Positions 18,456 to 26,733 of a stretch of DNA of 64,000 nucleotides are shown in pieces; positions within the stretch are counted from its first letter, which is position 1; each line of letters begins with the position of its first letter. The position numbers and the translations under genes were made by a program. The notes under the pieces were generated by a model. That model had not been told where the DNA came from and did not search any database. It was given only the letters and a program-made list of their open reading frames with translations. This DNA is from Maribacter halichondriae (GTDB taxonomy: Bacteria; Bacteroidota; Bacteroidia; Flavobacteriales; Flavobacteriaceae): the NCBI RefSeq assembly GCF_027474825.1, contig NZ_CP107030.1, forward strand, positions 3,600,001 through 3,664,000, written 5' to 3'.

Positions 18456-20924
18456 TCAAAATCGCATTTTCAACCGAAGGTTCAATACCCGCGAGGTCAT
18501 AAAATTAGGAATGGCGAACTGTTGTTTACTGTCCACATCCCTGACCCAAGTATTGGTTATTGAGTTTTGATTGTTGAACAGATTGAAAACCTCGGCGCCA
18601 ACGCTTAATTCCTTAAAGCTGCTCAACCAATGTTTTTCGGGAAATTTCGTCTCTCCACCTACAAAAATATGGGAAATTCCCAAATCGGCACGTTTATAGT
18701 CCCTTAATCTATTTTGAAAATCGTAAGGATCGGCATAACTAGGGGATCCTCCAGGTACACCGGTGCTAAACAGTAAGTTAAGGTACATCTTTAAATTGGG
18801 CATATCGGGCACATAATCTTGAAATAGAATACCAAGTTTTACACGCTGATCTGTCGGTCTTGAAATATAGCCCCTATCGTTGATGTCCTCTTCAGTTTTT
18901 AAATAACCGATACTGACCCAAGACTCGGTACCGGGCACAAAAGCACCGTTAAGTCTAAGTTCGGTTCCATACGTATAGGCCTTTGCATTATTATTGGCCG
19001 CATATCGAATGCGTACGTCTTCAAGAGTATAGGGGTTCACGTTATCCAACTTTTTGTAGTAGGCTTCGCTGATAAGGGTAAAAGGCCTTTCCCATAAAAG
19101 AAAACTGAATTCGTTTCCTAATACAAGATGAACAGATTTTTGGGCCAATACGTCTGGTTGAATTGTTCCGGTACTGTCTCGTAATTCCCGGTAGAAGGGA
19201 GGTTGATGATATACGCCTCCGGAAAGGCGAAAAAGCATATCGCTCTTCCAGTCCGGTTTTATGGCGAGTTGCGCCCTGGGACTGAACACAGCTTGAGAGA
19301 CCTTGGCGACCTCGGTACCGCTAGTGGTCCAAAGTTGGGAACGTAGCCCTACATTATAATAAAAAATCAAACTGCTCAGATCGACTCGCTCACTATATTG
19401 GACAAAACCGGAAAACCGATTGGTTTTAATCGAATTTCTTGAAGATACTCCTGTAAAAGGCACAATAGGCGCATTGAAAGGATCTTCGGGTTGATTATTT
19501 ATGAATTCTGGCAGGGGAGGTCGAATGGAATAACCCGCAGAATCAATAAATTCTGATTCCCGAAGTTCGTCCCGAATATCTTCGTGGGTATATTTGAGGC
19601 CCCATTCCAAGGCATTTTCATTCTTGGTATAAATACCCCTGTGAGATAGATTGAATATCAAGGCATCGAAATTGTTTCTGGCCCTTTTAAATTGCGAACC
19701 AAGACCCCGTGAATTGGTAACTTCACCGAGGGTCTCACTGCCGAGGTTGGTATCGACATCACCAAGTTCATATCTTGAAATCACGTCGGATCGTTCTTCT
19801 TCAACAGTATGATAGAGCGAGGAAATTATTTTAAGGCTCAAGTCGTCATTCACAAAATAGGTTCCCTTTAAGGCTCCCAATGCGGTGTCGAAGCGGTTCT
19901 TTTCGTTTCCCTCATAATTGACGATCAAAGCCCTTGGTTCTATTAAAGTTCCAAAATTGGTCTTTCTGTCAATAGGTTCATTTCGATAATCGTTTACGGA
20001 TAAGGTTCCTAAAAAATTCAAATGAAATTTTTTAGAAAATCTAAATGTGAGGTAGCTCTGTAAATCCAAGAAAGTGGGGTTGAAATTACTTTGCGTCTGT
20101 TGGCTATTGACCAGTAGCGCATTGTTTCGATATCGCAATCCTGAGATACTACTGAAATTTTTGCTTTTTGAAACGGTTTCGACCGAGGTGCTCGCGCCCA
20201 AAAAACTAAGATCCATCTGTACACCGAAATTCGTCGGATTTTTATAGGTGATATCCAGAACAGACGAAAGTTTGTCCCCATATTTTGCTTGAAACCCACC
20301 GACGGAAAACTTTACGTTCTGCACTAGATCACTGTTTGCGAAGCTTAAGCCTTCTTGCTGCGCGGACCGAACCAAGAACGGACGGTACACTTCAATTTCA
20401 TTCACATAGACCAAGTTTTCATCATAGTTGCCGCCACGAACCGAATATTGTGTACTCAATTCATTGTTGGAAGCTACCCCGGGAAGTAGTTTGAGAATAT
20501 TTTCAACTCCGGCATTCGCCCCGGGAATTTTGCGTATGATATTAGGGGGTACTACAAGAATTCCCTCGACACTTTTTTCCCCAGTTGGTGTAACCGTTAC
20601 CCCATCGATTTGAATAGCGTCGGTTTTCATCACCGGGTTGAATTCATAGGTCTCGTTGGTAGTGAGCAAAAGATTTTCAAGAATGACATCTTTATGGCCA
20701 AGATGTGAAAAAGTTATAGTCGTTTCTTGGTCAGGGACGATTTCAAGTACATAAAAGCCATTAGTATCGGTAGAGGCCCCCTTGGCCCCTGAGGTAATAT
20801 TCACATTGCGTAGCGGGGCGTTTTCCTCGTTCAGCACCACCCCCGTTATCGTAGCCGTTTGCGCACTTATTATGTTGAAGGCGCAAAGGTTGATAATTAG
20901 GAAAATGATTTTAAAACATTTCAA
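18456..20924 (-). CDS. TonB-dependent receptor with carboxypeptidase-regulatory-like domain
   Basis: This is an outer-membrane receptor of ~822 residues. The nearest ATG (20984) lies inside the upstream gene; a TTG at 20924, 1 bp after that stop, opens directly into a signal peptide (KCFKIIFLIINL...ISAQ), so I prefer it. Residues ~25-105 are a CarboxypepD_reg-like domain (ITGVVLNEENAPLRNVNI). A plug domain follows (ENILKLLPGVASN; YSVRGGNYDENLVYVN), then the 22-strand barrel ending in the terminal Phe of LNLRLKMRF. No SusD gene is adjacent, so the substrate is unknown. It is probably translationally coupled to the M23 peptidase. Confidence 0.88.
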   Translation of the reverse strand: MKCFKIIFLIINLCAFNIISAQTATITGVVLNEENAPLRNVNITSGAKGASTDTNGFYVLEIVPDQETTITFSHLGHKDVILENLLLTTNETYEFNPVMKTDAIQIDGVTVTPTGEKSVEGILVVPPNIIRKIPGANAGVENILKLLPGVASNNELSTQYSVRGGNYDENLVYVNEIEVYRPFLVRSAQQEGLSFANSDLVQNVKFSVGGFQAKYGDKLSSVLDITYKNPTNFGVQMDLSFLGASTSVETVSKSKNFSSISGLRYRNNALLVNSQQTQSNFNPTFLDLQSYLTFRFSKKFHLNFLGTLSVNDYRNEPIDRKTNFGTLIEPRALIVNYEGNEKNRFDTALGALKGTYFVNDDLSLKIISSLYHTVEEERSDVISRYELGDVDTNLGSETLGEVTNSRGLGSQFKRARNNFDALIFNLSHRGIYTKNENALEWGLKYTHEDIRDELRESEFIDSAGYSIRPPLPEFINNQPEDPFNAPIVPFTGVSSRNSIKTNRFSGFVQYSERVDLSSLIFYYNVGLRSQLWTTSGTEVAKVSQAVFSPRAQLAIKPDWKSDMLFRLSGGVYHQPPFYRELRDSTGTIQPDVLAQKSVHLVLGNEFSFLLWERPFTLISEAYYKKLDNVNPYTLEDVRIRYAANNNAKAYTYGTELRLNGAFVPGTESWVSIGYLKTEEDINDRGYISRPTDQRVKLGILFQDYVPDMPNLKMYLNLLFSTGVPGGSPSYADPYDFQNRLRDYKRADLGISHIFVGGETKFPEKHWLSSFKELSVGAEVFNLFNNQNSITNTWVRDVDSKQQFAIPNFMTSRVLNLRLKMRF

Positions 20925-20925
20925 A

Positions 20926-22617
20926 CTATTTTCTATAAAAAGAAGTGATATGCGTGGTAGAATTGCCCACATTGTCGGTAACAACGACCTTCAGTTCACA
21001 TTGTTTCTCATTCAAGATCTTGTCATCGAAGTTATAGGTCAATGTATTGGTCTTTGGTTCGTATTCCATCAAAATCCATTCACCGTTCAAAGTCGCTGAA
21101 TACGTGTCTATGCCGCTCAGGTCATCGGTAATTCTAAGACTAAGATATTTATAATTGTTCAACCACTGCTTTTCCTTGAAGTTTTTAGGCCTTATTCTTG
21201 GGGCTACGGTGTCTTTGGCCAAGGTATAGGTGCCTAAATTTCGAGTTCGGGCGGTAAAGGTCTTGCCTCTTTTAAAAGTGGAGGTATAATCTGGATTCAG
21301 TTTTTTATCCAATCGGGCTATAAAAAGTTGTTTTAGTTCTTGCTCCGAGTATTTTGAAACGTCAAACGTAATAGTAAAATTTCGGTGGGCGGGCACTCTA
21401 CTATTGTGTATGGTTACTGTATCTTTTCCTTCTTCGAGGTCGATGTAAAAATTATCGTAAAATGTATTGGACGGAAAATATACCTTTGCCCCACCGAGGT
21501 CATAATTATTAGGTTTTTTGGCAATGACATAGGTGTCGGTTTTTTCCTCTTGATCGGTGATTTTTAGTTCTTGTCGTTTCCCTTCTATCGGAATGACTAC
21601 TTTGGTCTCGTTTCCTTCTAAATCTTTAAGTATTATTTCAACATTGTACGATAGCCCTTCCCTCACGATAATCTTCCCGTCGTTTTCATGGGTATTGTAA
21701 ATACTGAGCTTATTGCCCGGTGCCTTGAAGAGCTGTTGCACCTTGTTGCGATATCTACCATAGTGGGCATAGTCGATCAAGGTGTTGATATACCGCGTCT
21801 CAGAGAATGAGAACGTCTCGAAGTCATAATCCGTGTATACCTTGCCATTAACCAATTGTTGCACGGAATACACTCCATTCTTATTGGCTGCAAGATCTTG
21901 ACGGTCGTACCCGATAAAGCCAAAGCCTATGGTACCGATTGCATTTACCTTATCGGCTCGATAGGTACCGTCTTTTTGCCTTGAGAAATTCAGTTCCATT
22001 TTGCCGTTCGATTGATTGACCTGTGCATCTTCGGAAAGTGGATAAACATACAATTCATCAAGAATAGGATTTGTCGCATCGCGCACCTCAAGGCCATATA
22101 GTAACGGATTAGTTGGTTTTTCCGAAACGCTACTTCGAATTTCAAAATGTAGGTGCGGTCCCGAAGAGCCTCCGGTATTGCCACTATAAGCGATTACTTT
22201 GCCCTTTTCGACCTTGACTTCGCCATAGTCGGGAAATACTTCTATTTCGTAGGACTGCTTTTTATATTGGATCTTTTTTATGTATTCCTCGATTTCTGGG
22301 GAAAATTTTTGAAGATGGCCGTAGACGGATGTGTAGCCGTTCGGGTGGGCCACATAGAGCACTTTTCCATAACCCCAGAGTGATACTTTTATTCGGGTAA
22401 CACTGCCATCGCCAATAGCATACACTGGAAGCCCCTGTCGTTGTTGGGTCTTGATATCGATACCTGAATGAAAATGGTTCGAACGAAGTTCGCCAAAGGT
22501 TCCGGCAAGCACCAACGGTATATCCAGCGGTGATTGAAAGACATCCTTCGGATATTTTTCCTGAGCGAAAATCGCGCTGGAAAATATAAATAGCGTTGTT
22601 AAAATTGTTATTCTCAT
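20926..22617 (-). CDS. M23 family metallopeptidase (LytM-like, exported)
   Basis: This 563-residue protein has a signal peptide ending at IFAQ. The peptidase domain lies early (~35-170): HFHSGIDIKTQ supplies the His and Asp zinc ligands and GPHLHFEIR the HxH motif, so the site looks intact. The remaining ~390 residues are beta-rich modules, ending with FYRK. Such enzymes cleave peptidoglycan cross-links or anchor cell-envelope assembly. The TonB receptor gene begins 1 bp downstream. Confidence 0.88.
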   Translation of the reverse strand: MRITILTTLFIFSSAIFAQEKYPKDVFQSPLDIPLVLAGTFGELRSNHFHSGIDIKTQQRQGLPVYAIGDGSVTRIKVSLWGYGKVLYVAHPNGYTSVYGHLQKFSPEIEEYIKKIQYKKQSYEIEVFPDYGEVKVEKGKVIAYSGNTGGSSGPHLHFEIRSSVSEKPTNPLLYGLEVRDATNPILDELYVYPLSEDAQVNQSNGKMELNFSRQKDGTYRADKVNAIGTIGFGFIGYDRQDLAANKNGVYSVQQLVNGKVYTDYDFETFSFSETRYINTLIDYAHYGRYRNKVQQLFKAPGNKLSIYNTHENDGKIIVREGLSYNVEIILKDLEGNETKVVIPIEGKRQELKITDQEEKTDTYVIAKKPNNYDLGGAKVYFPSNTFYDNFYIDLEEGKDTVTIHNSRVPAHRNFTITFDVSKYSEQELKQLFIARLDKKLNPDYTSTFKRGKTFTARTRNLGTYTLAKDTVAPRIRPKNFKEKQWLNNYKYLSLRITDDLSGIDTYSATLNGEWILMEYEPKTNTLTYNFDDKILNEKQCELKVVVTDNVGNSTTHITSFYRK

Positions 22618-22754
22618 ATCCCTTTTAAATCGGTACGAAAGTAATTAATCACTTATGATCGGTGCAAACTCCATACCTTAAAATTGATCATTACATGTAA
22701 TTCAACGAATTTCTTGGTATTAAAGTATTGCTTCAAGAATAATTGGAAAAAGTA

Positions 22755-22785
22755 TTGCTAAGTCGTCTCATGTATGTTAACTTTG
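22755..22785 (+). promoter_or_regulatory. Bacteroidota-type promoter for the zapB-like/zapA unit
   Basis: A -33 TTG at 22755-22757 is separated by 20 bp from a perfect TAnnTTTG -7 element (TAACTTTG, 22778-22785). The ATG of the coiled-coil gene follows 25 bp later. Confidence 0.65.
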
Positions 22786-22809
22786 TGTAACGTGCATTGA
22801 ATTTTTTGT

Positions 22810-23100
22810 ATGAGCGAGTTGGTCAAAATTGTTGATTCCCTTGAAAATAAGATAAGTAAGTTGCTGCATAAGATGGAAGTACTGAACCAGACTAATGCGA
22901 AATTGGAAAACGAACTACTTTCTTTGAAACGAGATCAAAACAGCACCCAGACCTCCATTTCAGAATGGGAGGAGAAATATAATTCGCTAAAACTTGCAAA
23001 TTCGATGCTTGGCAGTAATACCAATAAAACAGAAGCTAAGCTTAAAATAAATACATTGATCAGAGAGCTGGACCATTGCATTGCCCAGCTTGCAGAATAA
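22810..23100 (+). CDS. Small coiled-coil protein upstream of zapA (ZapB-like)
   Basis: This 96-residue protein is almost entirely coiled coil: heptads run from residue ~3 to 50 (LVKIVDSLENKISKLLHKME; TNAKLENELLSLKRDQ), with a shorter helical tail (LKINTLIRELDHCIAQL). It lies 14 bp before zapA under one promoter. Its length, fold and position suggest a ZapB-like division factor working with ZapA at the FtsZ ring. Coiled coils give no sequence proof of this. Confidence 0.75.
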   Translation: MSELVKIVDSLENKISKLLHKMEVLNQTNAKLENELLSLKRDQNSTQTSISEWEEKYNSLKLANSMLGSNTNKTEAKLKINTLIRELDHCIAQLAE

Positions 23101-23114
23101 CGCGCAACTATAGT

Positions 23115-23411
23115 ATGTCGGAAAAGCTCAAAATAAAGCTTTCAATCGCCGATAGGGTATATCCCTTGACCATAGACCCCGCTCAAGAAGAGGGGCTGCG
23201 AAAAGCTGCTAAGAACATAGAGCAATTGGCGAAAAAGTTCGAACAGAGCTACGCTGTGCGAGACAAACAAGATGTTCTTGCCATGTGTGCCCTTCAGTTT
23301 GCCTCTAAAATAGAGCAAAAAGGCATTGATCAATCGGAAGGCACCCTGGAAGCTACAGAGCGGTTAAAGGCTTTGGATGCGCTGGTGAATTCTAAGCTTG
23401 CAATAAAATAA
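23115..23411 (+). CDS. zapA: Cell division protein ZapA
   Basis: This 98-residue protein starts at 23115 (MSEKLKIKLSIADRVYPL). The N-terminal beta-beta-alpha unit and the long helix (EEGLRKAAKNIEQLAKKFE; DVLAMCALQFASKIEQ) are typical of ZapA, which stabilises and bundles FtsZ protofilaments at mid-cell. It follows a ZapB-like gene. Its stop is ~20 bp before the 6S RNA, matching the zapA-ssrS order known from other bacteria. Confidence 0.88.
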   Translation: MSEKLKIKLSIADRVYPLTIDPAQEEGLRKAAKNIEQLAKKFEQSYAVRDKQDVLAMCALQFASKIEQKGIDQSEGTLEATERLKALDALVNSKLAIK

Positions 23412-23430
23412 GTTCTTTTAAATAGCATAA

Positions 23431-23603
23431 GTTACTGCCCACATTGGTAATACCTTTTGACGAACTCAACATTAATTTGTTTAAAAAGGGTGAGTTTAGG
23501 TTGTAAAAGCATGCCTTACTAGTATAAGGATCCTTGATCAGTCTTGTAGCCCTAAACCTGTTTTATGGAGTTTGTACAAAACTTCTCCAATGTGGGTTTT
23601 TTT
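23431..23603 (+). ncRNA. ssrS: 6S RNA
   Basis: The gene-free stretch 23412-23734 holds a long rod-like RNA. The closing stem pairs CCCACATTGG (23438-23447) with CCAATGTGGG (23587-23596) and is followed by a seven-T run that acts as terminator. An inner stem pairs GTTTAGG (23494-23500) with CCTAAAC (23551-23557), leaving large unpaired central regions, the shape by which 6S RNA mimics an open promoter and sequesters housekeeping RNA polymerase. Length (~170 nt) and position after zapA and before rny agree. The identification is structural; a covariance search would settle it. Confidence 0.8.
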
Positions 23604-23734
23604 GTTTGTATGGGATTTATATCTTATGCGAAAACTTCCTGTTATTGATAGCTGCCGATGATGGTCGAGCATATCTCGTCCGCTAAATGAACTATTCGGA
23701 AACCGTTCCGAACTAACCCGTTTAATTTGAAATT

Positions 23735-25302
23735 ATGGATAGTACAACGATGATAATAGCCGCAGTGGTGGGTCTTGCCATAGGCTTTGCGATCGCGAAG
23801 TTCCTTGAAAAAGGCAAAGCCTCGAAAACGCTGGCCAATGCCAAGAAAGAGTCCGAGAATATTTTAAAAAATGCAAAAATTGAAGGAGAGAGCATCAAAA
23901 AGGATAAAATATTCCAGGCCAAAGAGAAATTTTTAGAACTGAAGGCCGAGCATGAGAAAGTGATTATCTCTAAAGACAAGAAAATCAATGAGGCTGAAAA
24001 GCGTACACGTGATAAAGAATCGCAAACAAGCAATGAACTTGCCAAGAGTAAAAAACTCAACGATCAGCTTGAAAGTAGAATGAAAGACGTTGAACATCGT
24101 GCAGAGTTTTACGAGAAAAAACAGGCTGAACTCGAAAAATTACATAAAAGCCAGATCCAACAATTAGAGGTTATCTCTGGGCTCTCTGCCGATGAAGCAA
24201 AGAGCCAACTCTTAGAGTCCTTGAAAGAGACGGCCAAGAGCGATGCTATGGCCTATATTCAAACCACGGTCGAAGAGGCAAAGCTTACGGCGCAACAAGA
24301 GGCCCGTAAAATCGTAATCAATACCATTCAACGTATCGGTACCGAAGAGGCAGTAGAGAATTGTGTATCTGTATTCAATCTGGAATCAGATGATGTAAAG
24401 GAAGGATTATCGGTCGCGAAGGACGAAATATCAGGGCTTTGGAGGCCGCAACGGGGGTTGAAATCGTGGTAGACGACACACCGGAGGCCATCATACTTTC
24501 TTGTTTTGATTCGGTACGTCGTGAAGTGGCGAGGCTTTCATTGCACAAGTTGGTCACTGATGGAAGGATTCATCCCGCCCGAATCGAAGAAATCGTAAAG
24601 AAGACCGAAAAACAAATCGAGAACGAAATCGTTGAAATCGGTAAGCGTACCGTTATCGATCTGGGTATCCATGGGCTACATCCTGAACTGGTAAAGGCCG
24701 TAGGTCGTATGAAATACCGTTCTTCCTATGGTCAGAACCTTTTACAGCACTCTAGGGAGGTTGCCAAACTCTGTGGTGTCATGGCCGCCGAGTTAGGCCT
24801 CAATACCAAATTGGCAAAACGTGCCGGACTGTTGCATGATATCGGAAAGGTACCCAATACCGAAGCGGAAGTAGAAACCCCACATGCTATTTTGGGCATG
24901 CAATGGGCCGAAAAATACGGTGAAAAACCAGACGTGTGCAATGCTATCGGGGCCCACCATGATGAGATTGAAATGAAGACTTTGATTTCGCCTATCGTGC
25001 AGGTCTGTGATGCCATTAGCGGTGCGCGGCCCGGGGCAAGAAGACAAGTGTTGGATTCGTACATTCAGCGATTAAAAGATTTGGAAGACGTCGCCTTTGG
25101 CTTTACCGGAGTGCAGAAAGCCTATGCCATTCAAGCGGGTAGGGAACTTCGCGTCATCGTGGAGAGTGAAAAAGTGAGCGACGATAAAGCCGCTGAGCTA
25201 TCGTTTGAGATTTCGCAGAAGATACAAACCGATATGACCTATCCTGGTCAGGTGAAAGTTACCGTTATTCGGGAGACCCGGGCGGTCAATGTAGCTAAGT
25301 AG
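23735..25302 (+). CDS. rny: Ribonuclease Y (one frameshift)
   Basis: The frame from 23735 stops at 24472, and the rest of the protein runs in another frame to 25302. One more G at 24400-24401 joins them inside the invariant KH-domain stretch ([13 protein letters not shown]), giving ~522 residues, the usual RNase Y length. Domains: N-terminal membrane anchor (~5-22), long coiled coil (~25-190), KH RNA-binding domain (~210-275), and HD nuclease domain with [10 protein letters not shown] and GAHHDE. RNase Y starts mRNA decay at the membrane. The break lies in an essential motif, so I treat it as a sequencing error. Confidence 0.9.
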
Positions 25303-25320
25303 CATTAAAATATAATGAGT

Positions 25321-25348
25321 AAAAAAGAGCCGTTCTCGGCTCTTTTTT
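25321..25348. terminator. Intrinsic terminator after rny
   Basis: Perfect 12-bp arms (AAAAAAGAGCCG / CGGCTCTTTTTT) flank a TTCT loop. It serves rny on plus and, because of the A run, also the convergent cytochrome gene on minus. Confidence 0.92.
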
Positions 25349-25688
25349 ATTCTGTTTGTTCAGGTAAAACTGTTTCGAGCCAACGTGCAAGGGCATCTGT
25401 TTCTTCTTCCGTCAGTTTGATCTTTCTTCCCTTCGGCATCTTTTTCTTTATAAAAACCTGTTTATGGATGTCGGCCGCAAGCGAGTCCATATTTTCCAAA
25501 GTGAAAACATCCGTTTTCTTTTTTGTGGCATGGCAGGTATTGCATTTTGTTTTTAATACTTCAAATGCTATTGCTTTTGGCGAAGTTTGATGGCCTTCAA
25601 CTATATTTTCAAGTGAACCGGGTTGATTCTTTCCAGTTTGAAAGTTTGTGTATAGGAATAGCACTAAAGCAAGGAAAGCGTATTTCAA
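25347..25688 (-). CDS. Monohaem c-type cytochrome / haem-binding domain protein
   Basis: This 113-residue exported protein has an N-terminal signal-like segment (MKYAFLALVLFLYTNF). A single haem-attachment motif CNTCH lies near residue 49. KKKMPKGRKIKLTEEETDALARWLE matches the distal end of class I cytochrome c domains, with the Met as possible axial ligand. It probably carries electrons in the periplasm. It ends in the shared terminator with rny, and its 5' end faces the outermost attC-like repeat, so it marks the edge of the core genome. Confidence 0.78.
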   Translation of the reverse strand: MKYAFLALVLFLYTNFQTGKNQPGSLENIVEGHQTSPKAIAFEVLKTKCNTCHATKKKTDVFTLENMDSLAADIHKQVFIKKKMPKGRKIKLTEEETDALARWLETVLPEQTE

Positions 25689-25816
25689 AATGGACAGCTT
25701 TTGAATCTATTTTCTAACAAGATAATTCATTGTTATGAAGCGGAAGCGTATGGAAATGAAAAAATTCCGCTTCGCGGAAAGCTCTTATATGCTGGGTCTG
25801 CCTTAAACAGCTTTTT

Positions 25817-26038
25817 CAACGGTTGAGCTATGAACAGTACGGGGGCAAACTAGCGTTTGCTTTCCGCCACGCACATAGCGAAATCTTTTGGTTTTGCCTG
25901 ACTGCTGGCGAGGCAGGTTTTTTCTTTTTTTGCCCAAAGCAAAATCCCATCCCGATAGCTATCGGGATTGCGGACTTCATAAAAATAGGCAAACCCTGTG
26001 AATAAGCCCTAAGCCCGTATTGTTTATAAGTTTTGTTG
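25817..26038 (-). repeat. attC-like repeat A1 (outer end of the cassette array)
   Basis: This ~222-bp element fills most of the gene-free stretch 25689-26048. Its arms are imperfect inverted repeats: CTATGAACAGTACG on the left and CGTATTGTTTATAAG on the right. The centre holds hairpins (GCAAAC/GTTTGC; TCCCGATAGCTATCGGGA at 25950-25967; a GCCTG/CAGGC stem). It is closely similar to A2 (34363-34578), and the similarity starts exactly at CAAC (25817) and ends exactly at GTTG (26038). Read on minus, its first box is ACCCAAC (RYYYAAC) and matches in reverse the start of the ParDE cassette. Confidence 0.75.
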
Positions 26039-26048
26039 GGTGTAGTTT

Positions 26049-26348
26049 TTATTCCAGTATTCTATTTTCCAAGTCCATTCGCTCGTGCAAAATTCTGGTC
26101 ACTTCGATTTCATTTTCCGTTATTTGCCGATAGAATATGATATGTCTGTTAGTCCTTAATCCAAACAGGTTTTCGGTAATCCCGTTATAGTTTTTTCCCA
26201 AACTTGGATTTTCTGCGATTCTCTTACAATTTGCTATTAACATATCATAATAAGTGTCCGCTTGCTTTTCCGACCATTCTTCAAAAGTATAATTCCATAT
26301 ATTAGCTAAATCTTCAACTGCCTTTTTGGTCAAATTGTATTTAGCCAT
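26049..26348 (-). CDS. ParE/RelE-superfamily toxin of a type II toxin-antitoxin module
   Basis: This 99-residue toxin has the ParE/RelE fold: KKAVEDLANIWNYTFEEW (helical hairpin), CKRIAENPSLGKNY, then strands ending in RTNRHIIFYRQITENEIEVTRILHERMD. ParE toxins poison DNA gyrase, while RelE relatives cleave mRNA; the WNYT and HIIFYR features favour ParE. It overlaps the antitoxin gene by 8 bp, so the two are translationally coupled. The stop sits 5 bp from the terminal box of repeat A1, so the coding pair fills the cassette almost completely. Such modules stabilise cassette arrays. Confidence 0.88.
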   Translation of the reverse strand: MAKYNLTKKAVEDLANIWNYTFEEWSEKQADTYYDMLIANCKRIAENPSLGKNYNGITENLFGLRTNRHIIFYRQITENEIEVTRILHERMDLENRILE

Positions 26349-26592
26349 TCGAACGCTTATTGGCTTTTAGAGATTCCAAGTGCTTTTTTGGGTCGAAATC
26401 ATGGGCAATTCCGCTGTCAATCCCTTCTTGAATTGCGCTTCGAAGTGCCTTGACCTTATTTTCTTCTTCTTCCAAAAGCCTGAGTCCGGCACGAACGACT
26501 TCGCTGACGTTCTTAAACCTTCCTTCCGAAATTCGATTATGGATAAATTGGTCGAAATAATTTCCGAGTGATATTGAAGTGTTTTTGCTCAT
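26341..26592 (-). CDS. ParD-like ribbon-helix-helix antitoxin
   Basis: This 83-residue antitoxin has an N-terminal ribbon-helix-helix segment (NTSISLGNYFDQFIHNRI; NVSEVVRAGLRLLEEEE) that binds the operator, and a C-terminal toxin-neutralising tail (HDFDPKKHLESLKANKRSNG). The DFDPxxHL motif is common in ParD proteins. It lies upstream of and overlaps the toxin gene, as expected for autoregulated parDE. The start is ~60 bp inside the cassette boundary, so the cassette probably carries its own promoter. Confidence 0.88.
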   Translation of the reverse strand: MSKNTSISLGNYFDQFIHNRISEGRFKNVSEVVRAGLRLLEEEENKVKALRSAIQEGIDSGIAHDFDPKKHLESLKANKRSNG

Positions 26593-26733
26593 TCAAGTAT
26601 ATTTTATTCAAATATACCAAAAATTGGTACAATAATCAAATTTCCGAAATTACACCCAACGTCTCGGCTAAGCGTAGTGCGTAGGCAAGGAAACTTTTCG
26701 TTTCCGTCTGTCGACGTAGCTAAAGCTTATTGT

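Noticed and set aside
25823..26005. 60-residue open frame in repeat A1, similar to one at 34369-34569 in A2
   Set aside because: Both lie wholly within the repeat arms and stay similar only where the DNA repeat is similar. The frames are a by-product of the hairpin sequence, not a protein family.
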